Positions 1 through 15,290 of a stretch of DNA of 56,291 bases are shown piece by piece. A model generated the notes under the pieces. It saw only the letters and a list, made by a program, of their open reading frames with translations, made no database searches and was not told the origin of the DNA. This DNA is from Acanthaster planci (lineage: Eukaryota; Echinodermata; Asteroidea; Valvatida; Acanthasteridae), in the NCBI RefSeq assembly GCF_001949145.1, contig NW_019091491.1:196986-253276 (forward strand), read 5' to 3'. The number at the start of each line of letters is the position of its first letter. Within the stretch, counting starts at the first letter, position 1. The position numbers were made by a program, and so were the translations under genes.

Positions 1-1884
1 CTGTAGAGTTTATATTCATAACTTTACCCTCTCGTCAGGGGTGATTTAACTGCAATCTTCCCTTAAAAGGATTTGCCGACGATTAGTCGTTTATTATTTA
101 TCATGTCTTAATTATGTTTGCGTTATTACTCAGTTGTTCAGTCTAGATAGCGTGTACTTTACGTGGCAAGTATTCTAATGTTATGACCGCGAGGTATACA
201 TGTATATGTTACACCTGCTACTCCTCGATTTGTTTGTTTGTTTTTAAAACCTTACTAGGCATTATTATCCTTCGCCGTCGATAAACATTGTATGATACAA
301 AAATGCACCTTTCTTCGTCATTTTACATGACTTGCAATGCCGCCAACCGTTTCCGGGCTGATCTCTTTTCAAAAGTTCTGTATGGTGCAGTGGTGGTACT
401 AAAGCGAACGCTGGCCCAATGGGAAAGTTTCCCTACATTATTTTAAGACTTAAGTGAGCTTTCGAGAGAAATAGAATCCCAAACACAACAAGAACCGGGT
501 TTTAAAGTTTGCAGTATACTACGACTGAAATAGTTTTGTTTATATGTTAATGTTAAAGGTTGTAAAAATCGAAACCAGAATGTGATGCATATGACGATAT
601 TTCAACAAAGTATTCGCATACTATCTCCTTGTTTAGTTTTGGTTAATTGATCACATACCCTGAGCAATTCTCCAGTTGGCTGTGGCGAAAAGACCTTCCT
701 CACGAGGCATGCAATTTTCGATGGTTTTTTGGAATCTGTTTTAGACATTGTTAATTTATAAATTATGACCATTTCTACTTAATGTTTCTATAGCTACTTA
801 GAAAACTTTTTGGCTGTACAGTAATTCCTAGTTTGAATTATTCTTGTCATTCATTTATTATTTATTTCACGTCGACCATTTTTTTGGTTTTAGCTCCTAA
901 CTGTATCAGTTGGAGGGTTCCAAGGCTTGTCTTTTATTTGCCGTTTAACTTGGTATTTTCTATTTATTGCACAGTATTACTATTATTCGGATCGCCAAAA
1001 TTTGTCTTCATGGTTTTAATAACGATTTCATTTTATTTTTTCTATTCGGATTTTTACATTCACAGTTATAAATTTTGTTTGGTCTGACACATCACTGATG
1101 AAAAGTTTGTTCAAACCTTTATCCAGATAAGGACAAGTGCTCTTGTTATTAGGTTAAAGAATGATGATGATACCGAAATAATTAAATGCTTTTCAGAATC
1201 TGAGGTATCAAAAATTTGAAATTATTCTTAGTGAGATACTAATTTATCATGGAATTTATTTTATTGCTTTCATTTTTACTCTGTAAAAAGCTCATGAATA
1301 TTTACCCTCGCTTTCAATTCCAACATGGCCGACCCAAAATAAAGTCAGCAATTCTGCAGCATAACCGCCATTGTCCTTGGTGCTGATTGCCGCTTCATTT
1401 ATTTATAGCATGCGTGCACGAAGGAAGTGTGCTCATTCGTGGACATGTACCATGAAATTTTATTAGTCGTAACGGTTACTCAAAGAAATCTTGGCAGGGG
1501 CTAAATATTGCATATTGTGTCAAGGATAGTGAAACCCATTATTTCATGTATAATATTTTAAGAGCAAGCTGCTATTATTATTCTACACGGTTGACATCGA
1601 TTATTGAAGGCTTTAAGAAACTGATATTTGAGGCGTTAATATTTATAATAATTATCATATTTTACCCCATAAAAAAACGTTCTGGGCCATCTTGAAAAGC
1701 TTTAAAATTCAGTTTTGTAAGCACACAACTTAATCCGTTCCCCTTTTACCTGATTGATTTTCGACTCCGAATAATCCAGGTCGAACTAAACATTGAAGTT
1801 CGAACTAACCATTTGGACATATTTAGTCAAGGATCAAACTCCAAATATTCGAATAATTGGCACTGCTCCCCATAATAATTGGCA

Positions 1885-1920
1885 CTATCCCCATAGTCGC
1901 TGACGCGACTATGGGGATAG
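1885..1920. repeat. Perfect 16-bp stem-loop
   Basis: CTATCCCCATAGTCGC (1885-1900) is followed by TGAC and then its exact reverse complement (1905-1920). Just upstream the 13-mer AATAATTGGCACT occurs at 1852-1864 and again at 1874-1886, a 22-bp period duplication whose second copy runs into the stem. Confidence 0.9.
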
Positions 1921-2273
1921 CGTCGCTATCCTCAGTGAAATTGAAATAAATATCCCAATAGACCAGTCATTGAGTGCTTAGTACAGCCATTTGTTTATGA
2001 CACCACAATTTGCTTGGAACATGGGATACAGGCCAACTTTCCCGATTTTTTTTCTCACCATTAACTCTACTAAACAGCTCTTATCCCGAAGCTCAATGAC
2101 ATAAATTTGACCATTCGTTATCTGCGTGTGTTATTCCGCCATGACACGTCAACATGACTGCAACGTCATCACCATATGCCGCACGGTGCGTGTATCACTA
2201 CTGTATTTAGTTCATGGGCCTCACACTGCCAAAATACGGTTTTTCATGCTGTTAAATTCTCTGCTATGAGCAT

Positions 2274-2640
2274 GCAATGAGGTGGGGGTGACTTTCCCAG
2301 CCATGAAAATTTGAAAAGTGGGAGAGGGGGACACCATATGACACTATGTGGCGGCGATGCTCACAATGCACATGTACATGTACACCTGTAATATATGTAA
2401 TTAGGTTCCTACAGAATCTTACATCAGAACGGTATATTTTTACTGTTATCCCTTTTTGAGTGATGTTGAATACGTTTTGGTTATTGGGAAAAACAGAACT
2501 ACGGAAGCTACCAGCGAGACTGTCATGCAGCTTGTATATTTCTGAAAATACTGGACAAACAGGGCGCTCTAAATTGTTCTTTTTTTGCAATGGAGTGGTT
2601 ATATACATCAATTTTCAAAATGGCGATGTGCTTCGCAACT
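2274..2640 (+). mobile_element. Degenerate MITE-like repeat, family A copy 1
   Basis: Shares an ordered series of segments with 16434-16797. One begins AATTTGAAAAGT and continues with GACAC...ATATGACACTATG; another is CTTTTTGAGTGATGTTGAAT. The termini are decayed, so the limits are approximate. Non-coding. Confidence 0.55.
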
Positions 2641-2689
2641 TTTTTTTGGGGGGGGGGTGATTATTCCCCGAAAGAAATGTATTAACGGG

Positions 2690-2851
2690 AAAGGGGCACT
2701 AGAAGCACGTACCCCGGGTGCCCCACTTCAAATCTGTGAATAATCTCCGTAAGCTGTGGTGTAATTTCTTGTAGTGCCCCCTTGAAAAAATGTCTCTAAC
2801 CCCGGCTGGATGCCCCCCCCACCCGGATATTCAGCCCTAGTTACGCCACTG
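2690..2851 (-). mobile_element. MITE-like repeat, family B copy in reverse orientation
   Basis: Contains GAATAATCTCCGT, a CCCGGATATT block and the end TAGTTACGCCACTG. Read on the minus strand these match, in order, segments of the element at 34677-34834. The outer edge on the left is uncertain. Confidence 0.5.
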
Positions 2852-5800
2852 ATCTCAACAAATCTTTAGTCACTAACATTTTCAAGGAAAATCTAAGAAG
2901 AGGAAATGAGCTTTCATTTGATGTGTCTCAACACCTGAGAAACTTGTATTCTTCCTGATTTTGAAAGGGGTATTCGTCACTGTTGCAATATAGGCCTATG
3001 TACATGTACGTCATTGCCCTTCGTTTTGTTTGCTAGCTAAAGGATGAATTAGCTTACATCATTCGCCGATCATGAGGCCTAAGACGTGCTGTGTTTGGCA
3101 TAGCAGACTCGTGTATAATGTTTACGAATGAGGCCACAATTCAGCTACCTTAAATGGATGTTATTTCTACCAGCAATTTTCGTAATTAAAACGGTGACAA
3201 GTATTGCATTCCTACGAATTTTCCAATTTCTCATTATCTTCATTGTTCTTACCACCATGTCAATCACTAGAACAATGTGCTTTAGTCAGTAAGCGATGCT
3301 ACTTTTTTTTCAATTTTTCACAATAATCACTGATAAAAGTAATATTGTCATTGTGGAGACATGAACCATGAAAGAGCAGTTTTTACAGAGTGTTCCCATG
3401 TTTGACTTCCCGAAATTTAACCAAATTGCAGGGTTATACTTGACGCAATACACAATTGCTATACTGTGACATTATCGAGGTGACGTTTGATGGCTTGCTC
3501 AGTACAGTTGTTGGTGGACAGCAACAACATATAGGTGATTTTTGTGTACTGTCTTAAGGAGGTGCGTAGTGAAGACAGCAAACACATTGCAATTATCTTC
3601 ACCAGTGGTGCCTTTTTCCTTACTGAAGCTGTTTTACTGAGCCTGTTTTTTTTGTTCCCCCAGTGGCCGTGTTTTCTCCTCAAGGTTGGGGCGCAAAACC
3701 AATGATGCGCGTAGGCCTATCTATAAAGCGCTAAGCGCATATCGTATTAACGATTATGAACTGTAATATTTTAATATCATTGTAAACTACCAGGGAGCAT
3801 ATCAATCAGTTATGTCGAGGATGCCCGAAATGGATCATCTGACAAACTTTGGACTTCACTAACCCTAAAACTGATAATCTAGGCCGATCTTTGATAGGCT
3901 TGTGTACAGGCCAATGACCTGCGAATTAAATATGACAAGTGCAAATTCATTGAGGGACAATGCCACACCCATCCCCTCCTTATTTTAGAAGGGCGTCCTC
4001 CCCTCTCTCCCGTGATTCCCGCCCCGCCCGAGCATTTAACGCACCAAATGAATGTTTTGTCTTTCTTTGATGAAAAACCGAAAGTACTTTTTCACTCGGG
4101 TTTATTGATAGCTGCAATGTTGAAACAAGACAAAATGACCACTCCCCTGCATAATGTCATTTAATCGCGCTATCTATCTCGTTGCCAGATGCTATATTAT
4201 TTGTTACGTCTCGGGTATTGCTGCTCACCCTTTACGCGTCGAACTGTTCTAGGTCAACGTCAAACTCTACATAATACAGCTGGTTTACGATGGCGAAATC
4301 ACTCTTCGTGAGCAGTGCAGCTGATAGATCAACAGTCACGTTTTGTTGTGTGTTGGCGGGAGTTGCCATGGAGACCATGGCAACGGAATGAACCAATTTG
4401 CATGAGGTACTAATCATGTTGCCAACGTTTTTCGTGTGCTTACCACAATAACACTTCTAATTGGAACTGTTTCGATGGATTACAGAGTACCATAGTTTAC
4501 CAGTGAGACGTGTATATGACTTCTTCTAAGAGTTGCTTGCCTTTTTAAGTATGACTTTTATTGACGAGGGAAAAATGGTTTGATGGGTATTTCTTGAGTC
4601 TGTCCTTTATTAAGCCGTTAACCATTTTCCTTCAACTCTTTAAAACTCTTATTTTGGTCGTATATTGAGAACACTGCCGCTGGGCTTTTTATATTATTTA
4701 AGGAATTTATGATGTGAATAAAGTACAAACAGACAAAATTTTTTCCATCAACTTTTTTTTCAAAGCATACCGCGTAACCCTTTTTACGATGTTATTTGGC
4801 CATTCACCCTGAGAATATTTGTGGAGGTTGGTAGTGTTGCTATACAATATTATTTGACTAACGGCGTCTCTGTCTCTCTCTTTTTTTAAAGTGAGTCAAT
4901 TTTGTCGGACGGTATGCGTCATCACACGCATTTTGGCCGCGGGAAGGCAATTGAATCTGTAGACCATGGGGGCTTACTCTTAAAAGCTTAGGAAAACTCG
5001 CCGCCCTGCACAGTCTACACCAGTAATCGGTTCATCTAAAGATAGCTATACCACGTCATTGAATGACGTCATCTCCGAACAAGAAGCTCTGATAGTTAAA
5101 GTCAATTTGCCTGCAAACACTCCGATGGTATGTATTTTTCATTGGAGCCGACTGAGGACCAAATACATGACCCTTTGCTTTTGTAAAATGATGTAAAGAC
5201 AGCATATGCGATGCTTGTCAAATCAAATTTCAACATTTACAAAGGACTTCAAATAGTACCGTGTCTTTATAATGAACTTGGCACTTTTCATACGATCCTC
5301 TAACTTTACATATATTCCATATAAACACGTAAGTATTAATAAAAACTTTGATTGTGTTGCACTGTCATGATTACATTCAGTTTATATTGATTCCTAATTC
5401 ATAAAGCCAGAGGCTGGGATTTCTGCGGAAGGTTTTTAAAGAAGTTTGTTTCAGAAGCCCTTCCCCAAGCATTAATGAGTAAATACCCACAAACGCTTAC
5501 TCTCTCTGCAGTAATATCTACAGAATCCCCCCCCCCGGCCCCCAACGTTTCCCCTCCAAATTTCTCACAAAGGACGACTTACCCCAAAAGTTCCCCTCCT
5601 TGGAAATGATTATTTCGTATTTAGATCCTGTTTGGTTCATTGGAGGCAAATGGCTTTCGGCACAACACAAATATATCTACACAATATAGCTTTACCTGAG
5701 CCAAAGAGCGACAACAAAAAAAGTGGTTGAGGAACATGTGCAATTCCATGACGTCCAACAAACTCAACAATTGAAAGCGTTTTTCTTTCATTGAATTGAA

Positions 5801-6629
5801 AAAGAGGAATGCAGTTGCTTTCCTCCCCAAACTTCTGGGATCATGAGCGCATAGGCTCACGCAACTCAGAAAAGTTGCTATAGTTACATCACCATTTCTC
5901 GTGGTCACTTCACCAGGCATTTAACCGTATCTTGCTATTTTCACGTGAGGCTTTCAATTACCGATACTGTGGTTGATGACATAACCACATAATGATGTGT
6001 TGCATTTCTTTGTACTGGTATTTCTTCCAATTGTACCAACTGGACTACCTCCAATGTTCCCGACAATTAATAGTAGCAGGAAAATATGCTCAATAAGTTT
6101 GTTTCCGGCATTTTAATACCCCCAAAGACAAAAATGTAAGTGGAATATTTCAGCTGGGTTGATGGTCAAGTGACTCATGTTTATTTCATTTTAATTCCAA
6201 CTTACGATGGTTTAGACATTTGGAAGTAGGTCACTGGCTAGTGAATGGTTTCACAGAATCTTAGGATCGTCTTCAGCTAAAGCCTATTCTAACTAAACAT
6301 TTTCTTTACAGAAGAGTCGTTGGTATTTCTTCTATGATGGAAGACATTTCAGATTTCCCTTCAGTCAGTTTCAAGTGAACACAATGTGCCCGGATACCCC
6401 AAATATCAGAGAAGCTCCAAGTTGGTTTCATATTTCTCGTACATGAACTCAAGTAGGCTTTCACTCGCTTGAGAAACTTTTGGTAACAATGTTGCCTACT
6501 CTTTCTAATTTTTGGTTGATATTTGATACTTAATATTTTGCACGTTTATTGCTTTCGAAGTCATACTCGACGTGTATCTTTATCTTTATATCTTTAGTGT
6601 GATAAACGACACTTTTTGTGTTTGACCAC

Positions 6630-6760
6630 AGATGATCACAGCAATATGTGTTACTTTAACCCCGCTGGTGTTACTGTTTACACCTACAAGTGTTACAAAA
6701 TACCGGAGGGTGTTAAAATTATAAGTAACACCAATAGTTTGGAAATAACACAAAATGTGA
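6630..6760. repeat. Cluster of GTGTTAC/GTAACAC units
   Basis: GTGTTAC or its inverse recurs about five times in both orientations within 130 bp (for example near 6648, 6667, 6692 and 6725). Possibly the remnant of a small palindromic element. Confidence 0.5.
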
Positions 6761-7998
6761 AGAATGTCGGAGTAGTCCCCTGACAACGCCGGGTTTTTCG
6801 CAGTGTTCCCATCAGAATCAATGAAGCCAGCATCACTATGAATCACTCGATACTTTAGAGCGAGCAGTTGATCGATGTCCTCAGACGTGACTCAGTTTCC
6901 ATATGAATGCCGGGCTTACGACATGTAATGACACACTTCGCAGATTGTGTCATATTGCTGCAGAATGTTATCTCCTCAGTGTTATTCTCCCCTGGCCATC
7001 TTCATTCATGATCAGTGTAATTGCCAAGCTTTGGCTGTTTTATCTTCCCCACGAGGGTAAATTCTAGTGTAGTAGCATAGCCCACTATGTCGATATCACC
7101 ATAACACTGATGCAAATATTGGTCCCGAGGTGGCTGGTGTAAATACTTCCCATGTGATCATCATTCCAGGAATTCACTGTTAATTGATCGTTTGTCCTTT
7201 TTCTCACCTCAAAAGGTAATTGATTATTTTATGTTTAACATTTTCAAATCTTTCCAGTAAGTTCTCTGAAAATGCAACTAGAACAGTAGGCAGAGAGCAG
7301 AAGTAGATACCGGGATATGTTTTCACAATTCAGGGGTTCAGTAATTCTTAATTGCAGACCACAATTTGACAAAAGAGGACAAATAGGAAAATCTATTTGT
7401 TTTGTGCGGGGTGATAATGCCTGTTGGTTTTGTCCGCTAGTTGTGTGCATCAGGCAAAAATATCTATTGTCACGTCTTCACTTACTGTTACGTCAGTTTG
7501 AAATCACAACACGAGTATGATGTTTTTATAAATTACTGTTGCTTGTTAATTAGTCGAGGCTGTGAAACAAATGTCCCTGTTAGTTATCATAACACCATCC
7601 CATCTTGGTATAATTTGCTATTTAAAAGTGTGAGTTTTCTAATGGATGTTGAAACTCTCGTACAACTCGCTCAGAAACGTTCTCACTGTTATATTCTTTC
7701 CTTGATGTTTAACAGAGAAGAGGACATATGTATTCCTTCCCACTCCCCAAAATAAAATTAGCCTCTATGTTCGATTTGTGGTCTGACAGTCATATTAAAT
7801 TAACTTGATGATATTTCTAGAAGTATCAAGATTACACCTTGTCCTACAATGATCGTGAGTCACTGGTCGCTGCGTCATATCTTTATTTAAAACATTTCCA
7901 TTTTTTCCTTTTAGCGCGTTACACGTCGTGAGTCATCATGAAGCCTCAGCGCCGGGTATCGCTATCACATTAAAAATTGATTTTTGCATCCTCAAGCC

Positions 7999-8011
7999 NN
8001 NNNNNNNNNNN
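7999..8011. other. Assembly gap (13 N)
   Basis: Thirteen consecutive N bases. The odd number suggests an estimated gap size, not a fixed placeholder. No gene is interrupted. Confidence 1.
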
Positions 8012-11000
8012 AAGAGGCAATTCTTTTTTACATTAAGGCATTGTTAAGACTCTATATTGTAGATTAACTTTCTTCTTTGCCTCTTCTTCGGGGAAAACCT
8101 TCTGAAGAGCATCAACCGCTAGTCCTGATTGGTCTCAACTGCTATAAAAACACAATTATATTCGGATTTAGGAAATGTAAGTAGTTTGACTCGGTGGATT
8201 ACGGCCAGGGTAGTGTAGGGGGACCTTCTATCCTTCTATCCACGACCCAGCAAGAAATACATGGGTTTTTAGAGTTAGAATAAAATCTTTTGCATATTAA
8301 ATCTTTTTCACCTGATTAGGCGCGTAGAGTGGTTTTTATTTTCAAGGTTTCTTTTCTCTCTACCCCCTTTTCAAGTTAGGCCTTCGGTTGAACACTGGAA
8401 CTGTACGCTACGCTCTAGTCTACCAAATCCGACCTGTCTCATCGGCACTTATGATTGTGATCGCGACCTTTGACATGGGCAAATTATTGCACGCGAACAC
8501 ACCTAGTACTACCTGACTATCTGACGTACGTTCGGTCAAAACCATAACTGTGTCAGTTGGAGTCACCAGTTGACTTTTTAAGTGATCCTTTATTTTTCGT
8601 AAGTACCTGTAAGTTTTGGTTCTGATGAGTCAGAAACAATTTTATTTTTTTTCATGAACTGCAAACTGTGCCGCAGAGGTAGTTGCCTATAGCAACCGGG
8701 GAAATCTCCCACGATACGAGGGCGTTTTTAGTTGTGAGGGCAATTAAGTCTGAAGTTTATTGAAAGTACAGTTCGCCTCAGGCTAGGTCGGGTAGTCTTG
8801 GGTCCCAGCGAGCTTTATCCGACCAGGCTCATGTCCAAGCTTATAAAAGCTTTTAAGAATCAGAGACAAGCTGACAAGACGTAAACAGGAAGACATATTC
8901 CCTAAGCTGATGTCATCCGTCGTTATGCCGCTTTGAGGTGTCTATACTAATGACGCACTTCTCCATATAGTCATCATAAAAGTCCCGATCTGGCGAAAAT
9001 CTCTCTGCAATGTAACAAATATTCCCTTTAGCCGTGGTGCACGTCCAACGGTGAACGTACTAGCTAGATTAAGTAGCCGTCTCAATTTACTTGTATTGAT
9101 CAAACTGGCATACTTTCCCCTCGGCACAAGCAAGTCCAAATTTTATTATGCAGTTGCGTGACTGTAGAAGCGATTTATAAACATTTTCAGTGATCAAAGT
9201 GGAAGGTTGTTATCAGGCATCTGAATGACGGCGCAAGACAAAGCTAATGAGTGCCATGTGGCAACTTGTGAGCCTGTTTGTTTCACGCGGATCCGGATCT
9301 CGAGCAATGATCTGTCGTTGGTTCACTGACATCAGAACCCGCCTAATGGATGGTGCAAGCCAGCTCTGGATCACTGATCGCGATCCAGATCTGTGTGGAA
9401 CACACAGACCCCAAAGCGGCAGGATCTCGAGTATCTAAATGAGGGTTAATAATCTCAAGATGTTTAAGATTAGATTTTTTTTAAGCATTCTTGAAACTAT
9501 TTCACTACAAAAAACTGCTGAGGAATGAATGTTTTTCTAAACCACTTCCTCCAGTTTATAAAAGAATGTATTTCAATGAAAAGCATGCTTAGAGTACTAA
9601 TGGATGTTTATAACGATTCAACAGAACTTGTCAAGTTGTGCTTAGCGTATTGTTCACTGATTGTGCTAAACTGCTAAATGAATATTTCGAGGGAACTTTA
9701 ATTAAAAGAAGGAGCTTAGGGAGTGACAAATACCACATGAAATTAAGATATGTGTGAAACAGGTGTACACGTGCAGCATTTTCGAAGGACTGGTTTTTTA
9801 AAAGAACGAGGTTGTTCTCATGCAACCGTGAATTGCGTAGTACAGCCTACAAATGGAAATAGGCAGGCCCACATTGCATTGCTGCAAGCGTTGAGGACTA
9901 TTCCAGTCTTGGCGTTTTCAGCTGGATGGCAGCGTTGCAGGTCCCAGGTGTATTCAATACGATCAGACGAAGACATCTTCAGTTACTGAACCGCAGTCTG
10001 TGCCAAACTCTCCGGACTGAGCAATTTTTTTTTTCAGACAGAGACTCGTAATTGATAGGTCGGCCCGATCAATGCGTGAGCTTAAGAATCATCTCAGCGG
10101 TGATTAAAATACTGAATCGTGACCTGTGCTTTCTTTATTCTTACTCTGCGGTAACAGCGGACGATGTTTTCTAAATATGATTATTATAGTCCTATCTAAA
10201 ACTGCTAGTACATGTATATATAGGTCCAATGTATTATTTTGCAACCCTGTAGCTAGGCCATAGGTCTGAGGCCTTTTTCCCCACTTTACTTGCCAATGTT
10301 TCGCGGTTGATCACGTTGTCATCTTGTGCCAGGCACCGATGTTGTGAACTGTCGACCGTGGGCGCACCTTTCTTTATAAAGAATGTGTGTAGACAGAGAC
10401 TATACATGTATATTTTGCAGAGTAATAAAAGTTTTAACACGGAGACTTACGCGACAAAAATAGTTCCCCGCAACCTGTTTCTATAATTCCCCTTATACTG
10501 TCGGAAACAGAGAATTTTCAAGTGATTAAAAGAGGGAGAAAATAACTATAAACAAGTACCTGTAAGATTAGTATTACGTGTGGAAATAAAAGCTGTTTAA
10601 TCAGACTAAAGCACATTTTCAGTTGGTTAGTAATTAAATCCTCATTTTGATTTCATGTTTTGGTTATGATGCATGAGGCTTCAGCATTGAAAGCTCATCT
10701 GTGATTTTACACTTACAAAAATGTAAAAGGTCAACCCTGTTGAATTTAAATTGAGCAAGACGGTCCTGTTAACTTTACGTAAGTACCGTGACTGTAACTT
10801 CCAATGTTAATATTAACCAAACGGAGACAGTGTAACTATCATCACACTCCTGACCATCGATGCAATGCGTTGATCGACTCTTTGAAATCGTAAATTAAAA
10901 GATTTTGTGTGTTCTTGGCCGTTTCCGAAAACAAAATAGCCGGAAAATTTAAGTCTAACGATGGTCAATACAGAAACAAGCTCAGTAAGCGCTAAGGGCC

Positions 11001-14000
11001 AAATTTACTGCTTCCGATGACGCCAATCATTGATCAAGGTCCGTGAATTTGGTGTGTGTATTGCCCTATCAATAAACCAGTGACGTGTTATTTACAGGTC
11101 AAGGCTATGTTGAGTGCCTTGAGTATCGAAAGCTCAACACGTCCCTTGCAATGTAAACACCGGGCTTCAGGCGGAAATTCCCAGCAACCCGAGAATTAGC
11201 CAGAGAGCAGTGGACGAGAGCGCAGCATTTTACTACACTAGTGCAGCTCGCTTTTGACGAAAAATATAATAGGCCTAATCTTCCAAAATAATTGTTAAAA
11301 AAATCTCTGCATTTGAGAATCAGTGTAATCAATGGTAAAGCAATACCTGTACGTCCTCTGCAGCTAACTAGAATTTGTCATTTTGAAATACACGATTTGT
11401 TTTCCAAATATGATCTTTCCCAGTACGGCTGATTTTAATATTGTGGTTGCAATTCTCGTGTTATTTGTACCCGAAATTTGTCTCATGTTTTGCTTTTCTA
11501 AATTTGAATTGACTCGTCTGACCATAGATGACGTTAGCCTTGGTCGAAGTACTATTTTCAACCGTTTGGCGTCTCTGCATAAATGTACGGAAATTTGGAG
11601 TCTAATTTAAATTCAGCTACTTGCTTCAACAGTGATAATGGGCTTGTTGTGCAAAAACTGCAACATCGTTTGGTCACAATAGACCAATTTTGACATACTG
11701 AAAGCGATATTATCCACACTCGCAGAATCGCTGCGGACGGTATAGTTTCAAGTTGTTGTAGACTTAAATTCAAGTCGGCTATTGGTCAGTTTTATTTGTT
11801 CGGCGTTGTTCTCATTGGACAGATGCAGTATGTTGTGAAGGTTCGACTTGAGACTATTGCGCTAATCCTCAATCCCAGAAAATAGTTATAAATGGAGTAT
11901 TTGACCTGCTGACTCGCAAAACACGACTGCACCTCCAAACCTCTTCATCTTGACATCATGTCAAATCTGTCAGGCCATTGAAGTCTGCGCCAGCCAATTA
12001 TGTCACGAAGCCTTTTTTCTTGTACATGTACATTGGAAACCGACCATCTCAGGGCTGGAAATCCCAACCAAGGAAGTCAAACGGACAAGAGTGCATGGCA
12101 GTGACTAAATTGCCTGGAACTGTAAAAAGCTTCTTCCGTTTCCAGCCGATAGAATGCTAACAATGTCTAGACATTCGCCGTACCTGACATTCGATATCTG
12201 ATGCGGATATGAAGTGATAACCGTCCAGCTTTCGCCTAATCGGAGATACTGATATTTTCCCCGGACTCTATTCAGTTTGAATAACTGCAAATAGGCTAAT
12301 TGGTCATTTTGAACATTGGCGATTTGTGGCCGAGACAACTGGCGCTTGCAAAATATTTATGCTGAGTTGAGTACCAAGAGAAAATCTGATATTTGAACTA
12401 ATCCATTATTGCTAAATATCTAGAATCACATCCATTCTAAAAAATATATCGTTCGATACCGGTGTTTGTAACTGTTTGCTGTGCCATAATAGCCATACAA
12501 ATTCCACTGCTAATTAAATCTTACAGGCGGTTAGGTACGATTGCATAACATTTATAATATTACGTACTTCTAAAATTGTGGGAAAATTTGAAGTGCAGTC
12601 AAGGTAATTCCTTTGTTGCTGAAAACTATGGTTAAATTTTGTCTATTTACTCTCAACTTGAAAAGGGTTAGTCGGAAGCTACCTCAGAAAATCTGATCTT
12701 CAGTATCTATTTCATCATTACAACATTGCATTCATTTGAAAGAAATCCTGGAATATTTCAACAAAATAATTCAAAAACAGTGTACGACCATGATGTAAGT
12801 TTACATGTCTATATAGATAATTTGATTTCGTTACTCTCTTGTTCAAACTTGTTACAATTTCAAACTTCCTCAGATAACGAATAAAAAGAATTAAAAACGA
12901 TTCAAGAAAATATTATGAGCAAAAAGTAGACGCGCTTAGGAGTTTGCTTGAAACAAGAAAACACGTATGAAAATGAATTTTAACGCAGTGGGACGGACAT
13001 ATTAAACCAGGTGTTGAAATTTTAAAAATAACTTGTTTCCTGATAAACTGTTTTGGATTCAGGGCAGGAAATCAGCAAGCTGTTACCGCGGTATTCAATT
13101 GACGACAGTAATCCTACTCTAACCCGTGTTGTTTACTGAACGAAAGTGGAGCGTGTCCACCGGTTGAGGTATGACTCGCCATACCTTCAGTCTGATTAGG
13201 TTATTTGCAGAGATGTCTCGTCACTAAGATGGAGAAAACTATTGGAAACAGAATACTGATGCCTCTTCAACGGGGGTCGAAACAGGATGACTCGAAAAGA
13301 CCATCACAGTAATTGTGTACCGAATACACATAACATAACGCTGAAAGTCTGAAACGTTCGTTGCTAGTACCCACTGTTAAGGAAAAGTGTTGATTCACGA
13401 TAGTACGAAATAAAAAAAATGATTACATAGTTTAAAATAATTTGTCCAATGTAGTTGAAAAAGGTTTGCCAACGTGTACGTGCAAGGCGTGGAAATGTAC
13501 ACAAAAATGCTTTTGAAAATCCGGCAGTGTAAAATTACAAAGGAGCCCAATTCGGGATTCCCCCAATCTCTGGGGATAGATGTTCGAAAACCAACTGCCC
13601 TGTTGGAGTTAAAACTGCGCATGAGAAAAAATCGGGAAAATCCTTTTCAGGCAAGGGGATTAAAGCGTCAAGACAGACGGTAGGCCTATAGAGAAGGCTA
13701 TAATAAGGAGTAGGCCTACTTAAGATGTTAATTAGCAACTGTGAGGAACGGTTGTTGAAAGTGATGTAACATAATAAAAATAGCGCATCTGATTGTTGAA
13801 ATCGAAGGCAGGTGGTCTTGTCGGATTTCTGGCCTGTTGGCATGTACTCATGCGTGGATCCTCATTCTTCACTACTGTTGAATATAATAAATTTGTTGTT
13901 TAGGGGAATTTCATGGAAGTGCATCCCCTGTTTTAATGCACCTATGCAGATTTTATCATTAATCATGTTAGCTATACATACATATTGACCCAGTTCCTTC

Positions 14001-15290
14001 ACAATAACCTACTCAGAAAAGAACGCATTACACCTTTTTTTTCCTTTTTTTTTTTGCTACGCAATTTGGGTAATTCACTGGAAGAAGCTCAGTGTCATAT
14101 TCGCTTTCTTTCCTGTAATTTTTGAACCTCTTTATAGCGTGAACCTAACTCCCGTCGGTTATAACTGCATGCTTCCATGAAGCGTCGAGCCCAGTGACAA
14201 GTTCAAAGAGTCTCGATGATTTTGATGGCCGCGTTCTGTGAAGATAAACAATCTGTACTAATTATAACACGACTTTCGCTTACTTTTATGTTTTTTAAGC
14301 CATGATCTGTCCGCGCTTGTGAATGCAGTCGGATGGATTTAGAACAGATCTTGGGTCTAAAACAAAGACACAACAGAATGGCTCCATATCATGCATGTGA
14401 GATATTTGGGATCACAATTTGGTAAGCATTGTTGCCTTTACATGTACCTATTAAGGCCAAGTTATGGCCAAGTCTCAAGCTCGTGTTTTCTCCAATCGGG
14501 TGTTAATTGGCTGTCTCGGGTTGCTATTTTTAATCTTTCGTAATACGCGGACATTTAGTAAACCTGCCGCTCTTGAAGCGCGTAGGGGCAGTCCCAGCGT
14601 TGTCTCCATCAAACAAAAGCTAATGGAAGGACTTACTATGGACGCCGCTCGTGTAGCATACCCGGTCTCATAAATAATGTCCGGACACGGCATAGACAGC
14701 TGTTAAAACATCCTCCAATATATACGGCCTCTCGGTCATAGACAATGCTGGGTTTAGCCGTTAATGCGAAGGGGCAATTTGAATGGACTTAGAGGGGAGA
14801 TTACGATTCTTGTCCACTGCTATTGTCACACTCAAGGAATTATAATGAATTTGTACAAAAAAGTTGAGCTTGTTTGTTTGCCTGACCAGGGACGTGTTAC
14901 CAATTGCATGGTCATTCTATAAGAGAGCCGTAATTGGGCCTGGCCTTGGTCTGTCCTGGACGGACGTACTGGACATCCTCAGTGGTCATGGACAAAGGGC
15001 AGAGTGACAGTGAAAAAGAGGGAGTTGACAACAAAACAAAAAGTGTACACGTGTCCACTTCGAAAAGAAGACGGATGAATTAAGAAATAATTCGCGGTAA
15101 AAGTTTTCGCTAGGCTTTGTGTACGAACGACGATACAGATTGGGGGGTTCGCTTAGACTTCGCGGTTGCGCAGAATTCTGGGGAAAAAAGAAAGAAAACA
15201 AATACATACAAACACACACAAAAATGACACAATGATTGTACAAATTTGCCGGTTATCATTGTTGTCATGCAGTTCCAAGAAAAACCCACT

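Noticed and set aside
9247-9438. Short plus-strand frame containing BamHI- and XhoI-like sites, considered as vector sequence
   Set aside because: The sites are spread through ordinary flanking DNA, with no polylinker order or vector backbone.
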